From Klebsiella sp. WP3-W18-ESBL-02 (GTDB lineage Bacteria > Pseudomonadota > Gammaproteobacteria > Enterobacterales > Enterobacteriaceae), in the NCBI RefSeq assembly GCF_014168815.1, contig NZ_AP021972.1, positions 4,464,001 to 4,528,000 on the forward strand: 64,000 nt of DNA, read 5' to 3'. The translations under genes were made by a program, and so were the position numbers. Below are positions 43,558-53,516 of this stretch, piece by piece. Positions within the stretch are counted from its first letter, which is position 1; every line of letters begins with the position of its first letter. The notes beneath the pieces were generated by a model. That model had not been told where the DNA came from, did no database searches, and saw only the letters and a list, made by a program, of their open reading frames with translations.

Positions 43558-44640
43558 TTACGCTTTTCGCATCATCAGCCAGAGGCTTATCAGGAAGAAG
43601 CTGGCGCTTGGCAGCAGCGCGCCGATAATCGGCGGGATGCCGTACACCAGCGTCAGCGGGCCGAAGATCTGGTCAAGCACATAGAATACGAAGCCAAAGC
43701 TGATGCCGGTCACCACCCGCACGCCCATCGGTACGCTGCGCAGCGGGCCGAAGATAAACGACAGCGCCATCAGCATCATCACCGCCACCGACAGCGGCTG
43801 GAAGACCTTGCTCCACATATTCAACTGGTAACGACCGGCATCCTGGCCGCTGGCATGCAGATACTTCACGTAGTTGTGCAGGCCGCTAATCGACAGCGCA
43901 TCCGGGTCCAGCGCGACCACGCCGAGTTTGTCCGGCGTCAGGGTGGTTTTCCAGGTACCGCTCACCGTCTGTGAGCCGGTGATCTGTTTCGGGTCGGTCA
44001 GGTTCGATTCATCCACCTGCGACAGCCGCCATACCTTCTGTTCGTTATCAAACTTCGCGCTGGCCGCATAGCGCACGGACTGTAAACGACGCTCGTTGTT
44101 AAAGCTGTAGATGCTCACGCCGCCCAGCTCATCGTTACCCTTTACCCGCTCAATATAGACGAAGTTGTGGCCATCTTTGGCCCACATGCCCTGCTGGGTG
44201 GAAAGCAGTGAGCCACCGTACATCTGCTGAGCACGATAGTTACGCGCCATCTGCTCGCCCTGCGGCGCCACCCACTCACCCATTGCCATGGTCAGCAGCA
44301 CCAGCGGAATCGCGGTTTTCATTACCGACAGCGCCACCTGCATACGGGTAAAGCCCGACGCCTGCATCACCACCAGTTCACTGCGCTGGGCCAGCATGCC
44401 CAGGCCCAACAGCGCGCCAAGCAGCGCCGCCATCGGGAAGAAGATCTGCACGTCTTTCGGCACGCTGAGGAGGGTATAGATACCCGCGCCCAGCGCATCA
44501 TAGCTCCCCTGCCCGGCTTTCTTCAGCTGGTCGACAAACTTAATGATGCCGGACAGTGACACCAGCATGAACAGCGTCATCATGATGGTGGTGAAGATGG
44601 TTTTACCGATATAGCGGTCAAGTACACCAAATGGCTGCAT
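43558..44640 (-). CDS. lptG: LPS export permease LptG
   Basis: A 360-aa inner-membrane permease of the LptBFGC exporter, which pulls lipopolysaccharide out of the inner membrane toward the periplasmic bridge LptA. It starts MQPFGVLDRYIGKTI and has three N-terminal and three C-terminal membrane segments flanking a periplasmic beta-jellyroll (about residues 120-260). The start overlaps the lptF stop codon by one base (TAATG), so the two permeases are made together in equal amounts. Confidence 0.97.
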   Translation of the reverse strand: MQPFGVLDRYIGKTIFTTIMMTLFMLVSLSGIIKFVDQLKKAGQGSYDALGAGIYTLLSVPKDVQIFFPMAALLGALLGLGMLAQRSELVVMQASGFTRMQVALSVMKTAIPLVLLTMAMGEWVAPQGEQMARNYRAQQMYGGSLLSTQQGMWAKDGHNFVYIERVKGNDELGGVSIYSFNNERRLQSVRYAASAKFDNEQKVWRLSQVDESNLTDPKQITGSQTVSGTWKTTLTPDKLGVVALDPDALSISGLHNYVKYLHASGQDAGRYQLNMWSKVFQPLSVAVMMLMALSFIFGPLRSVPMGVRVVTGISFGFVFYVLDQIFGPLTLVYGIPPIIGALLPSASFFLISLWLMMRKA

Positions 44641-45740
44641 TATACCGCTCCTTTATTGGTCAGGCGGGCGCGGAGACGGCGCATCGGTACGGTGTCCCAC
44701 AGGTTGAGCGCGATGGCAACCGCGATGTACAACAGGTTCACCGTCGACATCCACACGGCGGGATCGAGCTTGCCTTTACCGGCATTCGACTTCAGCGAAG
44801 TCTGCAGCAGGAAGAACACCAGATACAACAGCATCGCCGGCAGCATCGACAGTACGCGCCCCTGGCGCGGGTTCACCACGCTCAGCGGTACCACCATCAG
44901 CGCCATAATAAACACCGTCAGTACCAGCGTAATGCGCCAGTGCAGCTCCGCACGAGCGCGATCGGTATCGGTGTTCCATAGCGTACGCATGTTCATCTGT
45001 TCGGTATCGGTCGGGTCAGCCGCTACCGCCTGATGGCCAACAATCGCCTGATAGTTTTTAAAATCAGTAATGCGGAAGTCGCGCAGCATCGCGGTCCCTT
45101 CGAAGCGCGTCCCCTGGTTAAGGGTGACGACCTGAGAGCCGTCCTTATGCTGAGAAAGCTGGCCGGAGTCGGCGACAACGACCGAAGGGCGCGCGCTACC
45201 TTTTGGCCGCAGCTGCGCCAGGAAGACGTCGTGGAACTTAGCACCATTCACGCCTTCAATAAATAACACCGCGTTGCCGTCGGTGGACTGCTGGAACTGG
45301 CCCTGCGCCAGCGCCGCCATGCCGGGGTTGGCCTTGGCCTCCGCCAGCACTTCATCCTGATGGCGAGAGGACCACGGCCCCAGCCACATCACGTTGACCG
45401 CCGCAACGATGCCGGTAAACAGCGCCAGCACCATCGCTGCTTTCACCAGCACGGCTTTACTCAGGCCGCAGGCGTGCATCACCGTAATTTCACTTTCGGT
45501 ATACAGTTTTCCCAGCGTCATCAATAGACCGAGGAACAGGCTCAGCGGTAAGATAAGCTGTGCCATTTCGGGTACGCCGAGCCCCAGCAAAGAGAGGACC
45601 AGGTTTGTCGGGATATCGCCATCAACCGCAGCGCCAAGGATCCTCACCAGTTTTTGACAAAAGAAGATCAAAAGCAGGATGAAGAGGATGGCAAGCTGGC
45701 TTTTTAGCGTCTCCCGCACCAGATATCGTATGATTATCAC
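44640..45740 (-). CDS. lptF: LPS export permease LptF
   Basis: A 366-aa partner permease of LptG with the same architecture: an N-terminal MIIIRYLVRETLKSQ start, six membrane segments and a central periplasmic domain. It is the first gene of the lptFG operon and is divergent from pepA. The 267-bp gap to pepA must hold both promoters; lptFG is essential. Confidence 0.97.
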   Translation of the reverse strand: MIIIRYLVRETLKSQLAILFILLLIFFCQKLVRILGAAVDGDIPTNLVLSLLGLGVPEMAQLILPLSLFLGLLMTLGKLYTESEITVMHACGLSKAVLVKAAMVLALFTGIVAAVNVMWLGPWSSRHQDEVLAEAKANPGMAALAQGQFQQSTDGNAVLFIEGVNGAKFHDVFLAQLRPKGSARPSVVVADSGQLSQHKDGSQVVTLNQGTRFEGTAMLRDFRITDFKNYQAIVGHQAVAADPTDTEQMNMRTLWNTDTDRARAELHWRITLVLTVFIMALMVVPLSVVNPRQGRVLSMLPAMLLYLVFFLLQTSLKSNAGKGKLDPAVWMSTVNLLYIAVAIALNLWDTVPMRRLRARLTNKGAV

Positions 45741-46007
45741 TATAAATACGCCCGTAAAAACCCGTCTTATTGCAGGAAAATAGCTTGTTTCATGGCTTAA
45801 ACGTCATTTATTCTCTTGAGTCGTCGAAAACATCGCTAAGATTAAATGACTCAGCGGTTTCACGTTTCAGGACCTGTTCTGACGTGCCAACACCGTAATA
45901 ACGTTAAGATTAACACGAAGTCACCGCAACAGCGGAAATGAGTTACGTAAGCTTGCAATTCTATCCGTAGCCACCGCCGTTGTCTTTAAGATTCAGGAGC
46001 GTAGTGC

Positions 46008-47519
46008 ATGGAGTTCAGTGTAAAAAGTGGTAGCCCGGAGAAACAGCGGAGTGCCTGTATCGTCGTGGGCGTATTCGAACCACGTCGGCTCTCTCCCATC
46101 GCCGAACAGCTCGATAAAATCAGCGACGGCTACATCAGCGCGCTGCTGCGTCGCGGCGAACTGGAAGGCAAACCGGGGCAGACCTTATTGCTGCACCACG
46201 TACCTAACGTACTGTCAGAGCGCATCCTGCTGATCGGCTGCGGCAAAGAGCGCGAGCTTGACGAACGCCAGTACAAGCAGGTCATTCAGAAAACGATCAA
46301 CACTCTGAATGACACAGGTTCCATGGAGGCCGTCTGCTTCCTGACCGAACTGCACGTTAAGGGTCGCAATAACTACTGGAAAGTACGCCAGGCGGTTGAA
46401 ACAGCCAAAGAGACGCTATACAGCTTTGACCAGCTTAAAACCAACAAAAGCGAGCCGCGTCGTCCGCTGCGTAAAATGGTCTTCAACGTACCAACCCGCC
46501 GTGAACTGACCAGCGGCGAGCGCGCCATTCAGCACGGACTGGCGATTGCTGCCGGTATTAAAGCCGCCAAAGATCTTGGCAACATGCCGCCAAACATCTG
46601 TAACGCGGCCTACCTGGCCTCTCAGGCGCGCCAGCTGGCAGACAGCTACAGCAAAAACGTCATCACCCGCGTGATCGGCGAACAGCAGATGAAAGAGCTG
46701 GGCATGCACTCCTACCTCGCGGTCGGCAACGGTTCACAAAACGAATCGCTGATGTCGGTCATCGAGTATAAAGGCGTCGAGTCCGAAGACGTTCGTCCGA
46801 TTGTGCTGGTCGGCAAGGGTCTGACCTTCGACTCCGGCGGCATCTCTATTAAGCCGTCCGAAGGCATGGACGAAATGAAATACGACATGTGCGGCGCGGC
46901 GGCGGTGTACGGCGTGATGCGCATGGTTGCTGAACTTCAGCTACCGATTAACGTCATCGGCGTACTGGCAGGCTGTGAGAACATGCCGGGCGGGCGCGCG
47001 TATCGCCCGGGCGATGTGCTGACCACCATGTCCGGCCAGACCGTTGAAGTACTCAATACCGACGCCGAAGGCCGTCTGGTACTGTGCGACGTGTTAACCT
47101 ACGTCGAACGCTTTGAGCCGGAGGCGGTGATTGACGTCGCGACCCTGACCGGTGCCTGCGTGATTGCGCTGGGCCATCACATCACCGGCCTGATGTCGAA
47201 CCACAACCCGCTGGCGCATGAGCTGATCGGCGCGTCCGAGCAGTCTGGCGACCGCGCGTGGCGTCTGCCGCTGGGCGATGAGTATCAGGAGCAGCTGGAG
47301 TCTAACTTCGCGGATATGGCCAACATCGGCGGCCGTCCTGGCGGTGCGATCACCGCGGGCTGCTTCCTGGCGCGCTTTACCCGTAAGTACAACTGGGCAC
47401 ACCTGGACATCGCCGGTACCGCATGGCGCTCCGGGAAAGCCAAAGGCGCTACCGGCCGTCCGGTGGCGCTGCTGTCGCAGTTCCTGCTCAATCGCGCTGG
47501 CTTTAACGGCGAAGAGTAA
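46008..47519 (+). CDS. pepA: Leucyl aminopeptidase PepA
   Basis: A 503-aa M17 aminopeptidase. The catalytic core is intact: VLVGKGLTFDSGG with metal-binding K and D, KYDMCGAAAV, and the family signature NTDAEGRLVL. It removes N-terminal amino acids with two metal ions, forms hexamers, and also binds DNA as XerCD accessory factor at cer and as repressor of carAB. The start follows AGGAG. Length is exactly that of the E. coli enzyme. Confidence 0.98.
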   Translation: MEFSVKSGSPEKQRSACIVVGVFEPRRLSPIAEQLDKISDGYISALLRRGELEGKPGQTLLLHHVPNVLSERILLIGCGKERELDERQYKQVIQKTINTLNDTGSMEAVCFLTELHVKGRNNYWKVRQAVETAKETLYSFDQLKTNKSEPRRPLRKMVFNVPTRRELTSGERAIQHGLAIAAGIKAAKDLGNMPPNICNAAYLASQARQLADSYSKNVITRVIGEQQMKELGMHSYLAVGNGSQNESLMSVIEYKGVESEDVRPIVLVGKGLTFDSGGISIKPSEGMDEMKYDMCGAAAVYGVMRMVAELQLPINVIGVLAGCENMPGGRAYRPGDVLTTMSGQTVEVLNTDAEGRLVLCDVLTYVERFEPEAVIDVATLTGACVIALGHHITGLMSNHNPLAHELIGASEQSGDRAWRLPLGDEYQEQLESNFADMANIGGRPGGAITAGCFLARFTRKYNWAHLDIAGTAWRSGKAKGATGRPVALLSQFLLNRAGFNGEE

Positions 47520-47540
47520 TACGCTTCAAGCCTGCAACAT

Positions 47541-47619
47541 GTAGGCCTGATAAGCGCAGCGCCATCAGGCACTGACGCACAATCGCCGGATGGCGGCGTT
47601 TACGCCTTATCCGGCCTAC
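47541..47619. repeat. BIME (paired REP elements)
   Basis: GTAGGCCTGATAAGCGCAGCGCCATCAGGC followed by GCCGGATGGCGGC...CTTATCCGGCCTAC: two REP units of different types in opposed order, between pepA and holC. Confidence 0.85.
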
Positions 47620-47688
47620 ATACGGCAATAAATCGCAGGCCCGGTGCGCCGGGCGCTGCATTTAAATCCATCACAAGAAGCCCCATAT

Positions 47689-48132
47689 ATGAAGAATGCA
47701 ACGTTCTATCTTCTGGACAACGACACCACCGTCGACGACCTCAGCGCCGTCGAGCAACTGGTGTGTGAAATTGCCGCAGAACGTTGGCGCGCCGGCAAGC
47801 GCGTGCTGATCGCCTGCGAAGACGAGCAGCAGGCCATTCGCCTGGATGAAGCGCTGTGGAGCAGGCCGCCCGAGAGCTTTGTACCGCATAACCTGGCTGG
47901 CGAAGGTCCGCGCGGCGGTGCGCCGGTCGAGATTGCGTGGCCTGCCAAGCGCAACAGCAGCCCACGGGATATACTGATCAGTCTGCGGGTAAACTTTGCA
48001 GATTTTGCCACCGCTTTCACAGAAGTGGTAGACTTCGTTCCTTACGAAGAAACTCTGAAACAACTCGCCCGCGATCGCTACAAAGCCTACCGCGTGGCTG
48101 GTTTTAACCTGAATACGGCAACCTGGAAATAA
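47689..48132 (+). CDS. holC: DNA polymerase III chi subunit HolC
   Basis: A 147-aa protein started at 47689. It carries the chi pattern MKNATFYLLD, IAAERWRAGKRVLIAC and GAPVEIAWP. Chi with psi (HolD) links the clamp loader to SSB. The stop overlaps the valS start by one base (TAATG), as in E. coli. Confidence 0.96.
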   Translation: MKNATFYLLDNDTTVDDLSAVEQLVCEIAAERWRAGKRVLIACEDEQQAIRLDEALWSRPPESFVPHNLAGEGPRGGAPVEIAWPAKRNSSPRDILISLRVNFADFATAFTEVVDFVPYEETLKQLARDRYKAYRVAGFNLNTATWK

Positions 48133-50987
48133 TGGAAAAGACATATAACCCACAAGATATCGAACAGCCGCTTTACGAGCACTGGGAAAAGCAGGGCTAT
48201 TTCAAGCCTAACGGCGACGAAAGCAAAGAGTCCTTCTGCATCATGATCCCGCCGCCGAACGTCACCGGCAGTTTGCATATGGGTCATGCTTTCCAGCAAA
48301 CCATCATGGACACCATGATTCGCTACCAGCGCATGCAGGGTAAAAACACCCTGTGGCAGGCCGGTACCGACCACGCGGGTATTGCTACCCAGATGGTGGT
48401 TGAGCGTAAGATTGCCGCTGAAGAAGGTAAAACCCGTCACGACTATGGTCGCGAAGCATTTATCGACAAAATCTGGCAGTGGAAAGCGGAATCCGGCGGC
48501 ACCATTACCCGTCAGATGCGCCGTCTCGGCAACTCCGTTGACTGGGAGCGCGAGCGCTTCACCATGGACGAAGGTCTTTCCAATGCCGTGAAAGAAGTCT
48601 TCGTTCGCCTGTACAAAGAAGATCTGATTTACCGTGGCAAGCGCCTGGTAAACTGGGACCCGAAACTGCGCACCGCCATCTCTGACCTGGAAGTGGAAAA
48701 CCGCGAGTCTAAAGGCTCAATGTGGCACATCCGCTATCCGCTGGCCGACGGCGCGAAAACCGCAGACGGTAAAGATTACCTGGTCGTGGCGACCACCCGT
48801 CCGGAAACCATTCTGGGCGACACCGGCGTGGCCGTGAACCCGGAAGATCCGCGCTATAAAGATCTGATCGGCAAATTCGTTATTCTGCCGCTGGTTGACC
48901 GCCGTATTCCGATCGTCGGCGACGAACATGCCGATATGGAAAAAGGCACCGGCTGCGTGAAGATCACCCCTGCGCACGACTTTAACGACTATGAAGTCGG
49001 TCGTCGTCACGCCCTGCCAATGATCAACATCCTGACCTTTGATGGCGACATCCGCGAAACCGCGGAAGTGTATGACACCAAAGGCGAAGAGTCTGACGTT
49101 TACTCCAACGCTATCCCGACTGAATTCCAGAAGCTGGAACGCTTTGCCGCGCGTAAAGCGATCGTCGCTGCCATCGATGCGATGGGCCTGCTGGAAGAGA
49201 TCAAACCTCACGATCTGACCGTGCCTTACGGCGACCGTGGCGGCGTGGTTATCGAGCCAATGCTGACCGACCAGTGGTACGTCCGTGCTGACGTACTGGC
49301 GAAACCGGCGGTTGAAGCGGTTGAGAACGGCGACATTCAGTTCGTACCGAAGCAGTACGAAAACATGTACTTCTCCTGGATGCGCGATATTCAGGACTGG
49401 TGTATCTCCCGTCAGCTGTGGTGGGGTCACCGTATCCCGGCATGGTACGACGAAGCGGGCAACGTCTATGTTGGCCGTACCGAAGACGAAGTGCGTCAGG
49501 AAAACAACCTCGGCGCCGACGTTGCGCTGCGTCAGGACGAAGACGTTCTGGATACCTGGTTCTCCTCCGCGCTGTGGACCTTCTCTACCCTGGGCTGGCC
49601 GGAAAATACCGACGCGCTGCGTCAGTTCCACCCAACCAGCGTGATGGTCTCCGGCTTCGACATTATCTTCTTCTGGATTGCCCGCATGATCATGATGACC
49701 ATGCACTTCATCAAAGATGAAAACGGCAAGCCGCAGGTTCCGTTCCATACCGTCTACATGACCGGTCTGATTCGCGACGACGAAGGCCAGAAGATGTCCA
49801 AATCCAAGGGCAACGTTATCGACCCGCTGGATATGGTCGACGGTATCTCACTGCCGGAGCTGCTGGAAAAACGCACCGGCAACATGATGCAGCCGCAGCT
49901 GGCCGAGAAGATCGCCAAACGTACCGAGAAGCAGTTCCCGAACGGCATCGAGCCGCACGGCACCGACGCCCTGCGTTTCACCCTGGCGGCGCTGGCCTCT
50001 ACTGGCCGCGACATCAACTGGGATATGAAGCGTCTGGAAGGTTACCGTAACTTCTGTAACAAGCTGTGGAACGCCAGCCGCTTCGTGCTGATGAACACCG
50101 AAGATCAGGACTGCGGCTTCAACGGCGGCGAAATGACCCTGTCTCTGGCCGACCGCTGGATCCTCACTGAATTCAACCAGACCATCAAAGCGTACCGCGA
50201 AGCGCTGGACAACTTCCGCTTCGATATCGCTGCGGGCATCCTGTACGAATTCACCTGGAACCAGTTCTGCGACTGGTATCTGGAGCTGACCAAGCCGGTA
50301 ATGACCGGTGGTTCCGAGTCTGAACTGCGCGGCACCCGCAATACGCTGGTGACCGTGCTGGAAGGCCTGCTGCGCCTGGCGCACCCGATCATTCCATTCA
50401 TTACCGAAACCATCTGGCAGCGCGTGAAAGTGATTTGTGGCAACACCGCAGATACCATCATGCTGCAGCCGTTCCCGGAATATAACGCGGCTCAGGTAGA
50501 CGAAGCGGCGCTGGCCGATACCGAATGGCTGAAGCAGGCGATTGTTGCCGTACGTAACATCCGCGCGGAAATGAACATTGCCCCGGGCAAACCGCTGGAG
50601 CTGCTGCTGCGTGGTTGCAGCGCTGACGCAATGCGTCGCGTGAACGACAACAAGAGCTTCCTGCTGAACCTGGCGCGTCTGGAAAGCATCACCGTGCTAC
50701 CTGCCGATGACAAAGGTCCGGTCTCCGTGACCAAAATCATCGACGGCGCCGAGCTGCTGATCCCGATGGCTGGCCTCATCAACAAAGAAGATGAGCTGGC
50801 GCGTCTGGCGAAAGAAGTGGCTAAAATCGAAGGTGAGATTGCCCGTATCGAAGGCAAACTGTCCAACGAAGGTTTCGTTGCCCGCGCACCGGAAGCGGTG
50901 ATCGCCAAAGAGCGTGAGAAGCTGGACGGTTACGCCGAAGCCAAAGCGAAGCTGATTGAACAGCAGGCCGTTATCGCTGCGCTGTAA
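48132..50987 (+). CDS. valS: Valyl-tRNA synthetase ValS
   Basis: A 951-aa class I synthetase. HIGH-type motif GSLHMGHAF lies at about residues 47-55 and KMSKSKGNVIDP at about 554. A CP1 editing domain between them removes threonyl-tRNA errors, and a C-terminal coiled coil (EDELARLAKEVAKIEGE) binds tRNA. It charges tRNA-Val. Full length, in an operon with holC and ended by a clear terminator at 51106-51137. Confidence 0.98.
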   Translation: MEKTYNPQDIEQPLYEHWEKQGYFKPNGDESKESFCIMIPPPNVTGSLHMGHAFQQTIMDTMIRYQRMQGKNTLWQAGTDHAGIATQMVVERKIAAEEGKTRHDYGREAFIDKIWQWKAESGGTITRQMRRLGNSVDWERERFTMDEGLSNAVKEVFVRLYKEDLIYRGKRLVNWDPKLRTAISDLEVENRESKGSMWHIRYPLADGAKTADGKDYLVVATTRPETILGDTGVAVNPEDPRYKDLIGKFVILPLVDRRIPIVGDEHADMEKGTGCVKITPAHDFNDYEVGRRHALPMINILTFDGDIRETAEVYDTKGEESDVYSNAIPTEFQKLERFAARKAIVAAIDAMGLLEEIKPHDLTVPYGDRGGVVIEPMLTDQWYVRADVLAKPAVEAVENGDIQFVPKQYENMYFSWMRDIQDWCISRQLWWGHRIPAWYDEAGNVYVGRTEDEVRQENNLGADVALRQDEDVLDTWFSSALWTFSTLGWPENTDALRQFHPTSVMVSGFDIIFFWIARMIMMTMHFIKDENGKPQVPFHTVYMTGLIRDDEGQKMSKSKGNVIDPLDMVDGISLPELLEKRTGNMMQPQLAEKIAKRTEKQFPNGIEPHGTDALRFTLAALASTGRDINWDMKRLEGYRNFCNKLWNASRFVLMNTEDQDCGFNGGEMTLSLADRWILTEFNQTIKAYREALDNFRFDIAAGILYEFTWNQFCDWYLELTKPVMTGGSESELRGTRNTLVTVLEGLLRLAHPIIPFITETIWQRVKVICGNTADTIMLQPFPEYNAAQVDEAALADTEWLKQAIVAVRNIRAEMNIAPGKPLELLLRGCSADAMRRVNDNKSFLLNLARLESITVLPADDKGPVSVTKIIDGAELLIPMAGLINKEDELARLAKEVAKIEGEIARIEGKLSNEGFVARAPEAVIAKEREKLDGYAEAKAKLIEQQAVIAAL

Positions 50988-51006
50988 AAATCGTGCCCGT
51001 ACGTTT

Positions 51007-51078
51007 GCCGGATGGCGCTTGCGCTTATCCGGCCTACGGGCAACGTCAACGTAGGTCGGATAAGCGTAGCGCATCCGA
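51007..51078. repeat. BIME after valS
   Basis: GCCGGATGGCGCTTGCGCTTATCCGGCC followed by GTAGGTCGGATAAGCGTAGCGCATCCGAC: two REP units, 20 nt after the valS stop. Confidence 0.87.
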
Positions 51079-51105
51079 CAAAACTGACGGCTCATAAATC
51101 CAATA

Positions 51106-51137
51106 AAGCCTCTGATGCACCCGCTCAGAGGCTTTTT
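51106..51137 (+). terminator. valS terminator
   Basis: AAGCCTCTGA and TCAGAGGCTT form a 10-bp stem followed by TTTTT. It ends the holC-valS transcript. Confidence 0.88.
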
Positions 51138-51218
51138 CTTGAATTATCCTCGCTTGCACTCCCCCGCCCCGCAGTGTTATTAACTGCATATGTTTCACCT
51201 TTTTGCTATGAGTTCGCT

Positions 51219-51722
51219 ATGAGTGTTATGACACCTGTCTCGGCAACGCTGCGCCGCATAACCGCCGACGACAACGCCGCCATTGCCCGCGTAATCCGCC
51301 AGGTCTCCGCCGAATACGGCCTGACCGCCGATAAAGGCTACACGGTGGCCGATCCGAATCTGGACGAGCTGTTTCAGGTTTACAGCCAGCCGGGCTCCGC
51401 CTACTGGGTCGTCGAGCAAAATGGGCAGGTGATGGGCGGCGGCGGCGTGGCGCCGTTAGGCTGTAGTGAACCGGAAATTTGCGAACTGCAAAAAATGTAC
51501 TTCCTGCCGAGCGTGCGCGGTCAGGGGCTGGCGAAAAAGCTGGCGCTGATGGCGCTCGATCACGCCCGCGAGCAGGGCTTTAAGCAATGCTACCTGGAAA
51601 CCACGGCGTTTCTGACCGAAGCGATACGCCTGTACGAACGTCTGGGATTTGCGCACATCGACGAGCCGCTCGGCTGCACCGGGCATGTCGACTGCGAAGT
51701 GAGAATGTTAAAGCCCCTCTGA
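51219..51722 (+). CDS. yjgM: GNAT acetyltransferase YjgM
   Basis: A 167-aa GNAT-family acetyltransferase, started at 51219 (longer in-frame starts run over the BIME and terminator and are not credible). The acetyl-CoA loop reads PSVRGQGLAKKL, followed by the YERLGF near the C-terminus. The E. coli homologue has been linked to amino-acid acetylation; the substrate cannot be told from sequence. Converges with the unassigned gene at 51744. Confidence 0.9.
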   Translation: MSVMTPVSATLRRITADDNAAIARVIRQVSAEYGLTADKGYTVADPNLDELFQVYSQPGSAYWVVEQNGQVMGGGGVAPLGCSEPEICELQKMYFLPSVRGQGLAKKLALMALDHAREQGFKQCYLETTAFLTEAIRLYERLGFAHIDEPLGCTGHVDCEVRMLKPL

Positions 51723-51743
51723 TGTCGCAGGGGGCCATCGGGC

Positions 51744-52574
51744 TTACTGCATCTCGGCGGAGAGCGCCAGACGAATCACGCCGGCCGCGCGTGCCGTTGG
51801 CAGCTTCAGCACCTGCGTCCAGAGATCCTGCACCATTGCGCAACCCGCTTTCTCATTCCCCACGCCTTTACTCGGGTCGGCCATTATCTGAATATCCGGC
51901 CCATAGCGCTGTACCAGCTCCGGGGTGATAGTTTGCAGATCCTGGAGGGCGAGCTGCTTCTCCTCGGCGGTGACCGTGTGTTTTTCCGGGCCATAGGCAG
52001 CGCGCATCATGCTCATATCGCTCTCCATGCGTCGACTCATGATCGTTTGCGGAATGATCCGCACCGGGTTGATTCCCCCCTTCACCGCAGGGAAGAGGAA
52101 ACGAAAACATTCGTCATCGCCCACTTTCGCCACCGCGGCAATCTGTTCGAGGTTAATCTTCATATATTCAATCACGTTGGCATCGGGCGCCTGCTGTAAA
52201 CGCGCCATCTGTATTTGAAGGATCTGCGGCTGGATGGTATCGATAATTTGCTGTTCGCTTTTCCCTGCTTCTTTCATTTGCGCCGACTGGCTAAGGATCT
52301 TCGTCCACAGCGCGGGCTCTTGCTCCTTCAGCACCTGATAGACCGGCATCGACAGCATCGCTTTTTCGAATTTCTGCGTTTCCGTCAGGCCATAGTCCGG
52401 GCTTTCGCGCGGGATCAGGTAGTGCACATCAAACAGATTCCAGCCGATAATTGCGACGACAAAAATCACCGCACCGGAAACCTTGCCTACCCAGCCTTTT
52501 TTGCGGAAAACGCCAACGACAATAGCGATGACCGCACCGATGTAGCCCGCTAGCAATACATGTGCCCAGTTCAT
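51744..52574 (-). CDS. Hypothetical inner-membrane-anchored protein
   Basis: A 276-aa protein with AAGGATGG upstream of its start. Two hydrophobic segments at the N-terminus (VLLAGYIGAVIAIVVGVF and VSGAVIFVVAIIGWNLF) anchor it, and the remaining 220 residues are helical and probably periplasmic or cytoplasmic, with no motif I recognise. It sits where K-12 has yjgN but is not YjgN (DUF898). So it looks like a lineage-specific gene of the wider core rather than part of the island. Confidence 0.7.
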   Translation of the reverse strand: MNWAHVLLAGYIGAVIAIVVGVFRKKGWVGKVSGAVIFVVAIIGWNLFDVHYLIPRESPDYGLTETQKFEKAMLSMPVYQVLKEQEPALWTKILSQSAQMKEAGKSEQQIIDTIQPQILQIQMARLQQAPDANVIEYMKINLEQIAAVAKVGDDECFRFLFPAVKGGINPVRIIPQTIMSRRMESDMSMMRAAYGPEKHTVTAEEKQLALQDLQTITPELVQRYGPDIQIMADPSKGVGNEKAGCAMVQDLWTQVLKLPTARAAGVIRLALSAEMQ

Positions 52575-52707
52575 AAACCATCCTTATTTAAATCAAGCGT
52601 TATGGGGATTTCCTCCCCTTTATTACGTTTTGATTATTAAGGTAATGAAGGTTTTTTTCCAGCCACCCTTTTTCGTCCTCAGCGGCATCAAGGGGGACAA
52701 AAAAGGG

Positions 52708-53466
52708 CTAGACCGGCACACCGCTGTGGAAGCGAAACTCGTCATCCGGCGAGGAAATCAGCGCCGCTTCGACTTCACCAAAGAAGCGCACCCGTTCGCT
52801 AATATCACTATCTGAAATTTGCTGCGCCAGCGCTAAATAGTCCTGATAGTGCCGCGCTTCAGAGCGCAGAAGCGACAGATAAAACGCCTGTAAATCGGCT
52901 TCAAGGTACGGTGCCAGCGCGGCGAAACGCTCGCAGGAGCGGGCTTCGATATAGGCTCCACAAATCAGCTTATCGATAAGCGTCAACGGCTCGTGGGTAC
53001 GAACCTCTTTGAGCATGCCTTTCGCGTAGCGGCTGGCGGTGATTTTGACGTAGGGAATGTTGCGATGCTGCATCGCCTCGCGCACCTGCCAGAAGTGGTG
53101 CAACTCCTCTTTGATCAGCAGCACCATGCTATCGATAAGCCTGCGGCCCCACGGATCGTCGGTTTGCGGCATCACGCTTTTGTTAATCTGCCGATTCAGC
53201 GCGGCAAAATCCGGCTCCTCACCCTCGCGAAACGCAAAGGCTTCATACGGCTTCAGCCAGTCAAGGAGCGCCTGAGCTCCCGCCTTGTCGGCGACATATT
53301 TACGCACCAGCAGCATCGCGGTTTGCGCCGCTTTCAGCTCGCAAACTAAGTGGTCGGTCAGCAGCAGGGGAAGATTGGCCGGGTCGCGGGCTTTATCGAG
53401 CCACGCCTGCGGCGTTTTGCAGTGCAGAAAGTTGAGAACGGGAGAGAGAATTTGCGGGTAATCCAT
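52708..53466 (-). CDS. miaE: tRNA-(ms2io6A37) hydroxylase MiaE
   Basis: A 252-aa non-haem di-iron monooxygenase that hydroxylates 2-methylthio-N6-isopentenyl-A37 in tRNAs reading U-initial codons. Iron ligands appear in IKEELHHFWQV, YIEARSCERF and RSEARHYQDY. MiaE is known from Salmonella and other enterobacteria but is missing from E. coli K-12, which helps to place the host. It precedes rraB in the opposite operon order (rraB upstream, 50 nt). Confidence 0.95.
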   Translation of the reverse strand: MDYPQILSPVLNFLHCKTPQAWLDKARDPANLPLLLTDHLVCELKAAQTAMLLVRKYVADKAGAQALLDWLKPYEAFAFREGEEPDFAALNRQINKSVMPQTDDPWGRRLIDSMVLLIKEELHHFWQVREAMQHRNIPYVKITASRYAKGMLKEVRTHEPLTLIDKLICGAYIEARSCERFAALAPYLEADLQAFYLSLLRSEARHYQDYLALAQQISDSDISERVRFFGEVEAALISSPDDEFRFHSGVPV

Positions 53467-53516
53467 CGGTTATCCTTGACCCTGCGGCAGCAGGCGCTGC
53501 CGCAGGTGAATGATGC

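Noticed and set aside
48717..49748. 343-aa open frame antisense to valS
   Set aside because: A shadow of the GC-rich, codon-biased valS gene; no start signals or family.
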